Positions 17,243-25,908 of a stretch of 64,000 bases of DNA are shown here, piece by piece. Made by a program: the position numbers and the translations under genes. The number at the start of each line of letters is the position of its first letter. Position 1 is the stretch's first letter. Source of the DNA: an uncultured Porphyromonadaceae bacterium (GTDB lineage Bacteria > Bacteroidota > Bacteroidia > Bacteroidales > Muribaculaceae); contig CANRVB010000005.1 of assembly GCA_947643165.1 (NCBI GenBank), positions 1 through 64,000 of the forward strand, written 5' to 3'. The notes below the pieces were generated by a model, which worked only from the letters and a program-made list of their open reading frames with translations, did no database searches and was not told where the DNA came from.

Positions 17243-18256
17243 ATGGATCAGACCAAAACCCCACGTTTCTCAATAATCGTGCCGGTATATAACCGGCGTG
17301 ATGAGGTAGAAGACTTGCTGCGTTCGCTGTCGAGCCAGACGGTGAAGAATTTTGAGACTATCATAGTGGAGGATGGGTCGACAGATCCGTGCGAGGATAT
17401 AGTGAGAAGATATGCGCCGGATTCGAACAGCCGCTATATAGGGCGCCGTAACGAGGGCCGGTCGTATGCTCGGAATGCCGGTATAGATGATGCCAGTGGG
17501 GAGTATCTGGTGTTTTTTGACAGTGATTGCGTGATTCCTGACAATTATTTCGAAATACTGTCGGATAGCCTCGACAAGAGGTATGTAGACTGTTTCGGGG
17601 GGCCTGATTCGGCGCATGAGTCGTTTACGGCGGTGCAGCGAGCTATAAATTTCGCCATGACGTCGTTTCTGACCACCGGGGGGATACGCGGAGGAAAGCG
17701 GTCGCTGGAGAAGTTTACTCCGCGTTCGTTCAATATGGGATTCTCGCGCAAGGTTGCCGAGAGGATCGGCGGTTTCAGGGAGATGTTCAGCGAGGATATC
17801 GACATAAGCACCCGGATAAAGGAGGCTGGTTTTACAATAGCGCTGATACCGGAAGCGAAGGTATGGCACAAGCGGAGGGTCGATTTCAGAAAATTCTTCC
17901 GTCAGGTGCATGTGTTCGGGATGTCGCGTATAACGCTTAAGGAACTCTATCCGGGGTCTCTGAAGGTGGTGCATACGTTGCCGGCTGTGGCGGTTGTTAT
18001 AGGAGTGATGCTTTTACTGCTCGGAATATTTGTATCGCCATGGTGGCTACTGCCAATAGGTGTATATTTCGCGGCAATATTGATTGCGGCGTATGTGTCG
18101 ACACGGTCTGTGCGGATAGCGGTATTGTCGCTTCCGGCGTCGTTCATACAGATAGCAGGCTATGGAACCGGTTTCCTGAGGGCATGGTTTACCAATATAG
18201 TGCTCGGCCGAGGCAGGGATGTGTCGCGTGAAATATCAATGCGTCGTGGAAAATGA
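17243..18256 (+). CDS. Family 2 glycosyltransferase with C-terminal membrane helices
   Basis: 337 residues. The N-terminal GT-A domain begins FSIIVPVYNRRDEVEDLL, with EDGST and the metal-binding DSDC motif near residue 94. An acidic EDID patch near residue 176 is the probable catalytic base region. From about residue 235 two or three hydrophobic helices anchor it in the inner membrane. It probably adds a sugar to a lipid-linked intermediate of an envelope glycan; donor and acceptor are unknown. Its stop overlaps the radC start by ATGA (18253-18256), a coupling without obvious functional logic. Confidence 0.88.
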   Translation: MDQTKTPRFSIIVPVYNRRDEVEDLLRSLSSQTVKNFETIIVEDGSTDPCEDIVRRYAPDSNSRYIGRRNEGRSYARNAGIDDASGEYLVFFDSDCVIPDNYFEILSDSLDKRYVDCFGGPDSAHESFTAVQRAINFAMTSFLTTGGIRGGKRSLEKFTPRSFNMGFSRKVAERIGGFREMFSEDIDISTRIKEAGFTIALIPEAKVWHKRRVDFRKFFRQVHVFGMSRITLKELYPGSLKVVHTLPAVAVVIGVMLLLLGIFVSPWWLLPIGVYFAAILIAAYVSTRSVRIAVLSLPASFIQIAGYGTGFLRAWFTNIVLGRGRDVSREISMRRGK

Positions 18257-18963
18257 CTATGGACGATAGCAAGCGAGGGGTGCGGATGTCTGATCTGGAT
18301 GATTCGGACAAGCCGAGAGAGAAGGCGCTGAAGAACGGTATAGGTTCGTTGAGCAATACAGAGCTTCTGGCGATAGTGATAGGTTCTGGTCTGCCGGGTA
18401 TGCCTGTGACGGAGCTGAGCCGGAGTATACTTGCTTCGGTGTCGAACAGACTGTCGGCTCTGGCGTCGCAGACTATACACGAGATAGCGAGAGGGAACAA
18501 GGGTATAGGTCCGGCAAAGGCCGTAGCGATAGCGGCAGCTTTTGAACTTGGCCGGAGGTGTGCGGCCGAGATGCCGAGGGAGGACCTGCAGGTAAGAACT
18601 TCGTCGGAGTTGGATTCGTATATAAGGCACAATACGAATCTTGAGACTATAAGGCACGAGGAGTTCTGGGTGTTGCTGATGTCGAGATCGAACCGGATAA
18701 AGTCGGCTCATTGTATAAGTAAGGGAGGCACGATGGCTACAGTGGTCGATGTTAAGTTGATAATGAAACTGGCCGTAGATCTTCTGGCGGATGGAATTGT
18801 GGTGGTGCATAACCATCCTTCAGGCAATGCGAAGCCTTCGCTTGAGGATAAGATTCTGACCGACAAAATAAAAAAGGCTTGTGATATATTTTCGATCCGC
18901 CTGATCGACCATATAATAATAGCAGGCAAAAGGTATTATTCGTTCAACGATGAGGGCAAGTAG
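18253..18963 (+). CDS. radC: RadC family JAB-domain protein
   Basis: 236 residues. The N-terminal helix-hairpin-helix-like region (LLAIVIGSGLPGMPV, GNKGIGPAKAVAIAAAFELG) is followed by a JAB/MPN domain with the metal motif HNHPSGNAKPSLED near residue 195, preceded by a conserved Glu in RHEEFWVLL. The name suggests DNA repair but the biochemical role of the family is not settled. The chromosomal setting after a glycosyltransferase, not in a plasmid or phage, suggests the housekeeping copy. It ends 3 nt from the convergent DUF3037 gene. Confidence 0.9.
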   Translation: MTMDDSKRGVRMSDLDDSDKPREKALKNGIGSLSNTELLAIVIGSGLPGMPVTELSRSILASVSNRLSALASQTIHEIARGNKGIGPAKAVAIAAAFELGRRCAAEMPREDLQVRTSSELDSYIRHNTNLETIRHEEFWVLLMSRSNRIKSAHCISKGGTMATVVDVKLIMKLAVDLLADGIVVVHNHPSGNAKPSLEDKILTDKIKKACDIFSIRLIDHIIIAGKRYYSFNDEGK

Positions 18964-18966
18964 GTA

Positions 18967-19356
18967 TCAGTAGACCAGTTCTTGAGAGAGGCGCAAGAAT
19001 GTCTGCTCAAGATCGTCGGTGATTCCGGGATGTACGGCTGATGTGCGTATGGATGCGCTACGTACGGCTGTCAGCCAACGGAAGCGTTCTTCGACCGGCA
19101 GCATAGCAATTTCGCCGGCTTCACGGGTTCCGGCGCAGATAGATTCGAACTGCCGGAGTTGGTGACGGAGCGTGGCCGGGTCGTGAGGAGGCTTCATGAG
19201 TTCTATTCGATCGACAGGTATGTGTATGATGCTTTTGATCCATCGGCATCGTTTGCACATCATGATCAAGCCGACATTGACAAATTCGCCACGCTCGATG
19301 TGTGGCACATAGCGGATGACTGCATATTCGTAGAGGTGGGTGTCGTGTTGGCTCAT
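18967..19356 (-). CDS. DUF3037 protein, partner of the HipA-like kinase
   Basis: 129 residues. The N-terminal YEYAVIRYVPHIERGEFVNVGLIM is the DUF3037 signature. It has no signal peptide or transmembrane segment and ends in an amphipathic helix. The gene start overlaps the stop of the HipA-like gene by ATGA at 19353-19356, so the two are co-transcribed with the kinase first. DUF3037 next to a HipA-like gene is a recurrent pair; the biochemical role of DUF3037 is not known to me. Confidence 0.85.
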   Translation of the reverse strand: MSQHDTHLYEYAVIRYVPHIERGEFVNVGLIMMCKRCRWIKSIIHIPVDRIELMKPPHDPATLRHQLRQFESICAGTREAGEIAMLPVEERFRWLTAVRSASIRTSAVHPGITDDLEQTFLRLSQELVY

Positions 19357-20147
19357 CTCATTATGTTTTTGCGTGTTTGTATGGCTTCGTCAGTAAAGCG
19401 GTCGCTGTTGTCGAGACGTATCGTAAGAAAGCTACGGTATGCTTCGCGTAGCTCGGATGGAGATATCGAGATATCGTCTCTAACAAGCCATTCGTCGGGA
19501 ATAGCATCGGTTATGCCGGTGATGAGGGAGGGTGTGATAATGGAACGTAGTCTGATATTTGCCTCATCAAGGCGTTCGGCCTTGCGCAGCAATGCATGAT
19601 CCTTTATGTAGGGGAAAGGTGAAACGGCGGCTTCGTGAGGGGATTTGCTCCAGGAGTGGTGGAAAAACAGGGAAGCTCCGTGATCAATGAGCCAAGTTTC
19701 GGATGAATGCCAGACTAGCATATTCGTATTGCGGACTGTGCGGTCGACATTTGTGATCAGAGCGTCGACCCATACAATGGCTGAGGCCTCATCCGTACTG
19801 ACGGGGTTGACGTAAGGATCGAGTGTAAGCGTTCCGGAAAGAAAATGTAGCCCGAGGTTTAGTCCACGGCTTGATTTGAGCAGATCCTGCACTTCGGGGT
19901 CGGGTTCGGTGCGGCCAAACTGCTCGTCGGTGTCAAGCAGGACAAGTTCGGGCACACGCAGGCCGGCTGCGCGTGCAATCTCTCCTCCGATCAGCTCTGC
20001 TATGAGAGCCTTGGGTCCGTGGCCTCCTCCATGCCATTTCACGGCATATTTGAAACCGTCGGAAGCTTCGGCGAGAGCCGGGAGGGATCCGCCTTCTCTA
20101 AGTGGCTCTATGTAGCGCGTGAGCCGTTCGCGTCGTAAATCGAGCAT
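19353..20147 (-). CDS. HipA-like kinase-fold protein
   Basis: 264 residues resembling the HipA_2 group: a phosphoinositide-kinase-like fold with YAVKWHGGGHGPKALIAELIGGEIA (lysine and nucleotide-loop region) near residues 33-57, the catalytic-loop-like ALITNVDRTVRNTNML, and the metal-binding LIDHGASL near residue 175. True HipA toxins phosphorylate glutamyl-tRNA synthetase and come with HipB; there is no HipB-type DNA-binding protein here, only DUF3037. The shorter length and lack of a HipA N-terminal domain suggest a different role. A -7 box sits seven bases before the ATG. Confidence 0.8.
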   Translation of the reverse strand: MLDLRRERLTRYIEPLREGGSLPALAEASDGFKYAVKWHGGGHGPKALIAELIGGEIARAAGLRVPELVLLDTDEQFGRTEPDPEVQDLLKSSRGLNLGLHFLSGTLTLDPYVNPVSTDEASAIVWVDALITNVDRTVRNTNMLVWHSSETWLIDHGASLFFHHSWSKSPHEAAVSPFPYIKDHALLRKAERLDEANIRLRSIITPSLITGITDAIPDEWLVRDDISISPSELREAYRSFLTIRLDNSDRFTDEAIQTRKNIMR

Positions 20148-20154
20148 GGTGTGG

Positions 20155-20162
20155 CAAAATTA
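20155..20162 (-). promoter_or_regulatory. -7 box of the HipA-like/DUF3037 operon
   Basis: TAATTTTG on the minus strand, seven bases before the start codon; a near-leaderless transcript is predicted. Confidence 0.45.
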
Positions 20163-20215
20163 TGCAATAATATCAACAATGACAACAGCAGGAAAGTGCG
20201 AATCGGGAAAAAATG

Positions 20216-20253
20216 AAATGCGTTCCGCTCATGATTATGATGGGAACGCATTT
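20216..20253 (-). terminator. Terminator of the NlpC/P60 gene
   Basis: An 11-bp stem (20216-20226 / 20243-20253) with a 16-nt loop is followed on the minus strand by a T-rich run. It lies about 70 nt past the stop codon. Confidence 0.7.
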
Positions 20254-20322
20254 CTGAAAAACTGAATCGCTATGTTTCTTTATCTATGTCGGAGGGGGAG
20301 GGGAATGAGTTGCGGCAGGAGA

Positions 20323-20925
20323 TCAGGAGGGAAGAACCCTCTGAATGTGCATGAAGCGCTTGCTATAATATCCGCCATCGGGATATGTGTCGATCGAGAC
20401 GCCTTTAGATGTGGCTGCGTGGATGAATTTTACTTTTCCGGTGGTCTGGTCTACGTCGACTACGATACCTACGTGTCCGACGGATTTGCTGTTGCGTCGG
20501 CCTGAGAAGAACATCAGGTCGCCAGGCTTAGCTTCGGTGAGGCTGATGCGTTCGCCCTGATTAGCCTGGGCGCGAGACGAAGATGCCAGCGAAAGGTCGA
20601 ACTTACGGAATACGTAACTTGTGAAGCCTGAGCAATCGAATGCGGAGGGTCCTTTGGCACCTGAGCGGTAGCGTGTGCCTAAAAATTGCTTGGCGTAGTC
20701 GATGATCTCGAACTGAATGCCGGATCCGTCGCCGATACCCTGCATATCGTTTACGTTACCTCCGAGGAGCTCTTCGAGAGTCGGTACGTATATGTCGGCA
20801 TCATCAAGCTTGTAAGGAGAGGGGTTGGTCTGAATAGTAAGGTCTGATATATTGTGTGCACTGGCTGTAGTCGGCACCATCGAGAGCACCGCTCCAATTG
20901 TCATTATGACTATCCAATGTATCAT
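20323..20925 (-). CDS. Secreted NlpC/P60 (C40) peptidoglycan endopeptidase
   Basis: 200 residues from the ATG at 20925, which gives a clean signal peptide (MIHWIVIMTIGAVLSMVPTTASA); an upstream in-frame ATG at 20976 overlaps the promoter. The catalytic domain covers residues 75-200: nucleophile Cys98 in FDCSGF, His151 in GHVGIVVD and His169 in FIHAA form the usual triad. It is expected to cut gamma-D-Glu/diamino-acid bonds in cell-wall stem peptides in the periplasm. A short linker rather than an SH3 or LysM domain precedes the catalytic part. Confidence 0.9.
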   Translation of the reverse strand: MIHWIVIMTIGAVLSMVPTTASAHNISDLTIQTNPSPYKLDDADIYVPTLEELLGGNVNDMQGIGDGSGIQFEIIDYAKQFLGTRYRSGAKGPSAFDCSGFTSYVFRKFDLSLASSSRAQANQGERISLTEAKPGDLMFFSGRRNSKSVGHVGIVVDVDQTTGKVKFIHAATSKGVSIDTYPDGGYYSKRFMHIQRVLPS

Positions 20926-20973
20926 ATTTGGTAAGTTGTGTCTAAGTGATTGAAGAGTAATTTTTTGACAATG

Positions 20974-20981
20974 CAAAGGTA
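20974..20981 (-). promoter_or_regulatory. -7 box of the NlpC/P60 gene
   Basis: TACCTTTG on the minus strand. The leader to the ATG at 20925 would be about 45 nt. Confidence 0.45.
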
Positions 20982-21110
20982 GGCCATTTAAGCGGGACGG
21001 GAGTAATGATGGGTGTTAAAATCTACCAAAATTAGTATATTTGAAGTGTGTAAAATTAACATTTAGGCTTGTTTTGCACAAAAAAATAGCATGGTGTGCA
21101 AAAAATGAAC

Positions 21111-21118
21111 TATTTTTG
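21111..21118 (+). promoter_or_regulatory. -7 box of dusB
   Basis: TATTTTTG, 28 nt before the ATG, preceded by an A/T-rich stretch with repeated TTTTGCACA-like words. Confidence 0.45.
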
Positions 21119-21145
21119 CACATCATAATACTTTAGCCCTTTAAG

Positions 21146-22129
21146 ATGAAGATTGGAAATATCGACCTTGGCGAACGTCCGGTCATGCTGGCACCTATGG
21201 AGGATGTCACAGATGTGTCGTTCCGTTTGATATGTAAGGAGCAAGGTGCCGACATGACTTACAGTGAATTTGTGTCGGCGGATGCGCTTATACGTAGCAT
21301 ATCGGCCACAACTCGTAAGCTTGAGATCAATCCCGGCGAGCGTCCGACGGCAATACAGATATACGGGCGCGATGTAGAGTCGATGGTCGAGGCTGCAAAA
21401 ATTGTCGAGGCTGCGGGACCGGATATACTCGATATCAATTTCGGATGTCCGGTGAAAAAGGTCGCCGGCAAGGGCGGTGGTGCCGGAATGCTGCGCGACA
21501 TACCCAAGATGCTTGAGATAACGTCGGCTGTAGTGCGGGCTGTGAATATTCCGGTAACAGTGAAGACGCGTCTTGGCTGGGATCATGAGAACAGGATAAT
21601 AGTAGAACTCGCCGAGAAGCTTCAGGACTGCGGCATACAAGCTCTTACTGTGCATGGACGGACGCGCTCGCAGATGTATACCGGTCAGGCCGATTGGGAA
21701 ATGATAGCGAGAGTGAAGGAGAATCCCCGTCTGACGATTCCCCTTATCGGGAACGGCGATATAACTACCCCCGAAAAGGCTGAGGAAGCATTCAGACACT
21801 ATGGTGTCGACGGAGTGATGGTAGGTAGGGCATCGATTGGCGCTCCATGGATATTCCGCGGCATCAAGGCTGCGGTAGAGGGGCGCGAGGTAGTCGCTGT
21901 ACCGTTTGCAGAGCAGTTTGCTATACTCCGGCGTCAGATATCGGAAAGCGTGGAGCGTATAGATGAGTACAGGGGTATACTACATATAAGGCGTCATCTG
22001 GCGGCCTCACCGTTGTTCAAGGGCATTCCTAATTTCAGGGACACGCGTATACGGATGCTTCGGGCTGACACTCTGAATGAGCTGAACGAGATACTCGACC
22101 ATGTGCAGAATAACATATTCGGAGGATAG
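21146..22129 (+). CDS. dusB: tRNA-dihydrouridine synthase
   Basis: 327-residue FMN-dependent TIM-barrel enzyme that reduces uridines in tRNA. It begins with the flavin-binding LAPMEDVTDVSFR, carries DINFGCPVKKV with the catalytic Cys101, KTRLGWD, TVHGRTR and the phosphate-binding GNGDI and DGVMVGRA motifs. The C-terminal helical domain (about residues 245-327) is the tRNA-binding part. The overall pattern fits the DusB group, the commonest one in Bacteroidota. It is a stand-alone gene. Confidence 0.92.
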   Translation: MKIGNIDLGERPVMLAPMEDVTDVSFRLICKEQGADMTYSEFVSADALIRSISATTRKLEINPGERPTAIQIYGRDVESMVEAAKIVEAAGPDILDINFGCPVKKVAGKGGGAGMLRDIPKMLEITSAVVRAVNIPVTVKTRLGWDHENRIIVELAEKLQDCGIQALTVHGRTRSQMYTGQADWEMIARVKENPRLTIPLIGNGDITTPEKAEEAFRHYGVDGVMVGRASIGAPWIFRGIKAAVEGREVVAVPFAEQFAILRRQISESVERIDEYRGILHIRRHLAASPLFKGIPNFRDTRIRMLRADTLNELNEILDHVQNNIFGG

Positions 22130-22199
22130 AGTATTGTCCGGTTTGGAGCATAAAGTGGCGAGTAGTTCAAAATAATTTTCAGTTGAGGAATTATAGCTG

Positions 22200-22207
22200 T
22201 AAATTTG
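22200..22207 (+). promoter_or_regulatory. -7 box of the DUF2807 gene
   Basis: TAAATTTG, exact TAnnTTTG, 19 nt before the ATG at 22227. Confidence 0.5.
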
Positions 22208-22226
22208 CATAAAAATTAGAGTTGGA

Positions 22227-22925
22227 ATGAATATCAGAATAGTATCACTGTTTGCCATGCTTATGGCATCGGCCCTGTCGATCGTAGCCAAAACCACCAA
22301 ATATGAGTTGAAGGTGAATAATTTCACTGAGCTTAAGGTAGTGGATGATATTGACGTAATATATCGCTGTAATCCGGATTCAGCCGGCCTGGCTGTTTTT
22401 GAAGCGGCCGCCGAACAGGCTTCGGGCATACTCTTTCAGGCAACTGGAACGAAACTTCATATAGAGTTGTCGCCTGATGCTCCCCGTCAGGGTCTTCCGG
22501 TTATTACAGTCTATTCGACTTATCTGAATAAGGTCGAGAATGCAGGAAAGGGCAGACTGACTGTTTATAGTCCGGCACCGGGCGCTAAACTCAAGGCCCG
22601 TCTTATAGGCAACGGCCGCATGACTGTGACAGGTATAGAAAATCAGGCTCTCGAGGCATCGATTGACACTGGAAACGGGACGCTTGTCGTGAAGGGTAAG
22701 TGTGAAGTGGCCAAACTGAGCAATACAGGCTCCGGACAGCTTCAGGCCGATGAGTTGACAGCACGCCAGGTGAAGTGCAGCGTATGGGGTACGGGTTCGA
22801 TTGGTTGCAGCGCCTCGGAGACATTATCGGTGTTAGGTGCCGGTTCGGGTCAGGTGTACTATCTTGGTAGCCCTTCGATCAAAAACCGGTCGATAGGGGT
22901 GAAGACCTTACCACTTAATCAGTAA
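22227..22925 (+). CDS. DUF2807 (GIN/head domain) secreted protein
   Basis: 232 residues with a signal peptide (MNIRIVSLFAMLMASALSIVA). The mature part is a right-handed beta-helix type repeat: periodic short strands with Gly/Asn turns such as NAGKGRLTV, GNGRMTV, DTGNGTLVV, TGSGQL, GTGSIG, GAGSGQVYYLG. This is the DUF2807 or putative auto-transporter adhesin head family, common and of unknown role in Bacteroidota envelopes. It precedes the flippase by about 18 nt and probably shares a transcript. Confidence 0.85.
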   Translation: MNIRIVSLFAMLMASALSIVAKTTKYELKVNNFTELKVVDDIDVIYRCNPDSAGLAVFEAAAEQASGILFQATGTKLHIELSPDAPRQGLPVITVYSTYLNKVENAGKGRLTVYSPAPGAKLKARLIGNGRMTVTGIENQALEASIDTGNGTLVVKGKCEVAKLSNTGSGQLQADELTARQVKCSVWGTGSIGCSASETLSVLGAGSGQVYYLGSPSIKNRSIGVKTLPLNQ

Positions 22926-22943
22926 GCGGGTCAGTGGGTGTCT

Positions 22944-24470
22944 ATGGGCGAAAATATCGGCAAGGATGGAATTGATGACAGCGCGGATTCACGAAAGTCA
23001 ACGCTAAAGCTTCAGGTTGCACATTCAATAAAGTGGAATCTTGTAGACAAGGTGCTGTCGCAGTTGCTATATGCTGTGACCGGTATAGTGCTTGCCCGAG
23101 AAGTGAGCCAGTATGATTTCGGTCTGATAGGCGCCATACTTGTATTTCAGGCTTTCGCATCGTTGTTTGTTGACAGCGGTTTCTCGTTTGCGTTGCTGCA
23201 ACGCAAGCAACCGAGCAAGACGGACTACAGCACGGTGCTGTGGTTCAATATCGGTGTGGCTGTCGCGGTATACTGTGTTCTGTATGTCCTGGCCCCGTGG
23301 ATAGCCGAGATATATAACGGGGAGGAACGGTTGATAGCGTTGTCGCGTGTGATGTTTCTTACATTTATCATAAATGCGACATCTATAGTGCAGACCAATA
23401 TACTGATGAAGAGCATGGAGGTCAAGATGGTGGCCGTGAGCAACAGTCTGGGCCTTTTTGCCGGATCTGTGATAGGAATATGGATGGCATTGGAGGGTTA
23501 TGGTGCGTGGGCGCTGGTTGCCCAGTCGATAATGCTTGCATCTGTACGGTCTGTGATATTGTGGACAACGGGACACTGGTGGCCTTCGTTTGTATTTTCA
23601 TGGAGTTCGCTAAAGTCGTTTATGTCTGTAGGTATAGGTGTCGCCACAAGTTCGTTTCTCAACACACTGTTTCAGAATATATATAGTTTCTTCATAGGAA
23701 AGCAGAGGGGTATGGTGTCGCTGGGTTATTACACTCAGGCAGACAAATGGAGCAAAATGGGCATATCCTCGATATCCCAGGTCCTCACATCTTCGTTTCT
23801 GCCGTTGTTGGCCCGATATCAGGATGACAAGACGCAGTTTGCTGCTGTGACGGCCAAGACCAATCGCTTCACGAGCTATGTGCTTCTACCGGCCATAGGA
23901 ATGCTGATTGTCATGGCAACGCCCATATTTCACTCTCTGTTCCAAACGAAATGGGATGACTCGATCGTGCTGTTTCAGCTGCTTCTGCTTCGTGGAGTCT
24001 TTACTGTATACTCATCGCTCTACAATAATTATATCATAGCTCTCGGCCGGTCGAAGCTTATGGTATATACGGAGCTGCTCAGGGATGTCGCTGCGCTGAT
24101 AGCCATATTTATCACAATCCCGTTCATGACGATAGAGATGCCCGATGACTATGTGTACGGACTCAAGATATTTGTGTGGGGACAGGTTGCAGCGTCGGCG
24201 GTGACATGGATCGCTACATTGGTCGTTGCTGCCCGGATATCCTGCCGACCATGGATTCAGTATATAATGGACGCTGTGCCATATATGGCAATGACTGCTG
24301 TATCAATGACCGTGATGTGGAGTCTGGGTCTGGTAATAGCTAATTCGTGGATACTGATATTTGCAGAGTTGGTGGCCGGAGCCGGTCTGTATATGGCTAT
24401 GAATGCTGTCGGTCACTCCAAAATCCAGAGTGATGCCATAAACTATTTTCTTCACCGTAAATCTTTATAA
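22944..24470 (+). CDS. Polysaccharide flippase of the MOP superfamily (Wzx-like)
   Basis: 508 residues with an N-terminal soluble stretch followed by about 12-14 membrane helices in the MOP/Wzx pattern, beginning HSIKWNLVDKVLSQLLYAVTG. It should move undecaprenyl-linked oligosaccharides across the inner membrane. I use ATG 22944; a GTG two codons upstream at 22938 is also possible. There is no surrounding capsule or O-antigen cluster, so its glycan is unknown. The WzxC/TuaB-like subgroup is the most likely. Confidence 0.85.
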   Translation: MGENIGKDGIDDSADSRKSTLKLQVAHSIKWNLVDKVLSQLLYAVTGIVLAREVSQYDFGLIGAILVFQAFASLFVDSGFSFALLQRKQPSKTDYSTVLWFNIGVAVAVYCVLYVLAPWIAEIYNGEERLIALSRVMFLTFIINATSIVQTNILMKSMEVKMVAVSNSLGLFAGSVIGIWMALEGYGAWALVAQSIMLASVRSVILWTTGHWWPSFVFSWSSLKSFMSVGIGVATSSFLNTLFQNIYSFFIGKQRGMVSLGYYTQADKWSKMGISSISQVLTSSFLPLLARYQDDKTQFAAVTAKTNRFTSYVLLPAIGMLIVMATPIFHSLFQTKWDDSIVLFQLLLLRGVFTVYSSLYNNYIIALGRSKLMVYTELLRDVAALIAIFITIPFMTIEMPDDYVYGLKIFVWGQVAASAVTWIATLVVAARISCRPWIQYIMDAVPYMAMTAVSMTVMWSLGLVIANSWILIFAELVAGAGLYMAMNAVGHSKIQSDAINYFLHRKSL

Positions 24471-24486
24471 ACGTCGGTTGAATAAT

Positions 24487-24522
24487 AAAAAATAAGCCCG
24501 GACAGATCCGGGCTTATTTTTT
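24487..24522. terminator. Bidirectional terminator between the flippase and ilvA
   Basis: A perfect 16-bp inverted repeat (24487-24502 / 24507-24522) with a CAGA loop and A-run/T-run on both sides. It terminates both convergent genes. Confidence 0.9.
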
Positions 24523-24540
24523 ATTCATGCGTTTGGATTA

Positions 24541-25740
24541 TCAGGCGATTGTGAACCCAGCCTCGCGGAGAGTGTCTTTTATAGACTCAATATGCGCATG
24601 ATCGCGGGTTTCAAGCTCAATATGTAGTTTGCAGCCGTTGATCTGGGTGTTCTGGGTATTACGCTCGTGGTTTACGCTCAGGATGTTTGCACCGGTCTTA
24701 CCGATGATCTCACAGATTTCGGCGAGCTGTCCGGGTTTATCGGCTGTGATGAGAGTCAGAGTGCAATCGCGGCCGGTCTTGACAAGTCCACGTGTGATAA
24801 CACGGTTGAGCGATGTAACGTCGATGTTTCCTCCCGAAACTGTGCATACAACTTTTTTGCCCTTGAGCGGCAGTTTGTCGAAGAGGACGGCAGCCATGGG
24901 AACTGCTCCGGCGCCTTCAGAAACGATTTTCTGCTTTTCGATAAGGTAGAGGATGGCAGCGGCAATCTCATCATCGTTTACGGTGACGATCTTGTCGACA
25001 TACTTCTGGACCATCTCAAATGTGTTGACTCCGGGTTCTTTTACGGCGATACCGTCGGCAATGGTGCTGACGCTGTTGAGACGTATGCGCTCGTTCTTGG
25101 CTATGGATTCTTCCATAGAGGGTGCGCCTTCGGCTTGTACACCATATACCTCGATGTCGGGTTTGAGTGTCTTGAGGGCAAAGGCTACGCCAGAGATAAG
25201 GCCACCACCACCGATGGGAACTACAACGGCGTCGACGTCGGGCATTTCCTGAAGGATTTCAAGGCCGATTGTGCCCTGACCGGCTATTACCAGAGGATCA
25301 TCGAAAGGATGAACGAATGTATAGCCGTGCTCATGCTGGAGCTCGATAGCCTTTGCATAGGCATCGTCGTATACGCCGGGAACCAGACATACCTCAGCGC
25401 CGAGAGCCTTGGTCGCTTCGATCTTGCTGATGGGTGCGCCTGCAGGCAGACAGATCAGAGCTTTGATACCTGCATGTGCGGCACCGAGAGCCACACCCTG
25501 GGCATGGTTGCCGGCCGAGCATGCTATCACACCCTTCGACTTCTCTTCTTCGCTCAGTTGCGATATCTTGTAGTATGCGCCACGAAGCTTAAAGCTGCCG
25601 GTGTGCTGAAGATTTTCAGGTTTCAGATACACTTCTTCATCGGTGATGCCTTTGACCGGGCCGATGAGACGGGGATGACGGGCTACGTTCTCCAATACCT
25701 TTGAGGCGTTAAACACCTCGGCTATGTCGAGTTCTGCCAT
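24541..25740 (-). CDS. ilvA: Threonine ammonia-lyase with ACT domain
   Basis: 399 residues from the ATG at 25740; an upstream in-frame ATG at 25818 overlaps a -7 box and is rejected. It is a PLP enzyme that converts threonine to 2-oxobutyrate, the entry to isoleucine. Lys51 in GSFKLRGA binds PLP, with SAGNHAQG and the phosphate loop GGGGLISG. The last 75 residues (from CTLTLITADKPGQLAEI) form a single ACT domain, giving the TdcB-plus-ACT arrangement common outside enterobacteria, so the biosynthetic versus catabolic assignment is open. Confidence 0.9.
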   Translation of the reverse strand: MAELDIAEVFNASKVLENVARHPRLIGPVKGITDEEVYLKPENLQHTGSFKLRGAYYKISQLSEEEKSKGVIACSAGNHAQGVALGAAHAGIKALICLPAGAPISKIEATKALGAEVCLVPGVYDDAYAKAIELQHEHGYTFVHPFDDPLVIAGQGTIGLEILQEMPDVDAVVVPIGGGGLISGVAFALKTLKPDIEVYGVQAEGAPSMEESIAKNERIRLNSVSTIADGIAVKEPGVNTFEMVQKYVDKIVTVNDDEIAAAILYLIEKQKIVSEGAGAVPMAAVLFDKLPLKGKKVVCTVSGGNIDVTSLNRVITRGLVKTGRDCTLTLITADKPGQLAEICEIIGKTGANILSVNHERNTQNTQINGCKLHIELETRDHAHIESIKDTLREAGFTIA

Positions 25741-25815
25741 AACGTTATGATTGGTTAGATTGATTATGTTTGGTTTTATCCTTGATAATTGAGGGCAGTC
25801 ATCAGGCTGCAACCG

Positions 25816-25823
25816 CAAAATTA
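25816..25823 (-). promoter_or_regulatory. -7 box of ilvA
   Basis: TAATTTTG on the minus strand; the leader would be about 70 nt. I see no leader peptide rich in branched-chain codons. Confidence 0.45.
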
Positions 25824-25846
25824 CTTATTCTATCTGAATATGTAAT

Positions 25847-25889
25847 GCGGGCGCTCCAATTTTTTTGTCAAAAAAGTTGGAGCGCCCGC
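25847..25889 (-). terminator. Long hairpin downstream of the PBP gene
   Basis: GCGGGCGCTCCAA at 25847-25859 pairs perfectly with 25877-25889, and the loop itself is a T-run facing an A-run that can pair. It lies 20 nt past the PBP stop and just upstream of the ilvA promoter, insulating one from the other. Confidence 0.65.
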
Positions 25890-25908
25890 ATGTATCGTCA
25901 ACAAGCTA

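Noticed and set aside
24667-25704. Long plus-strand open frame opposite ilvA
   Set aside because: ilvA on the other strand carries all catalytic motifs; this frame has no recognisable domain and no promoter.
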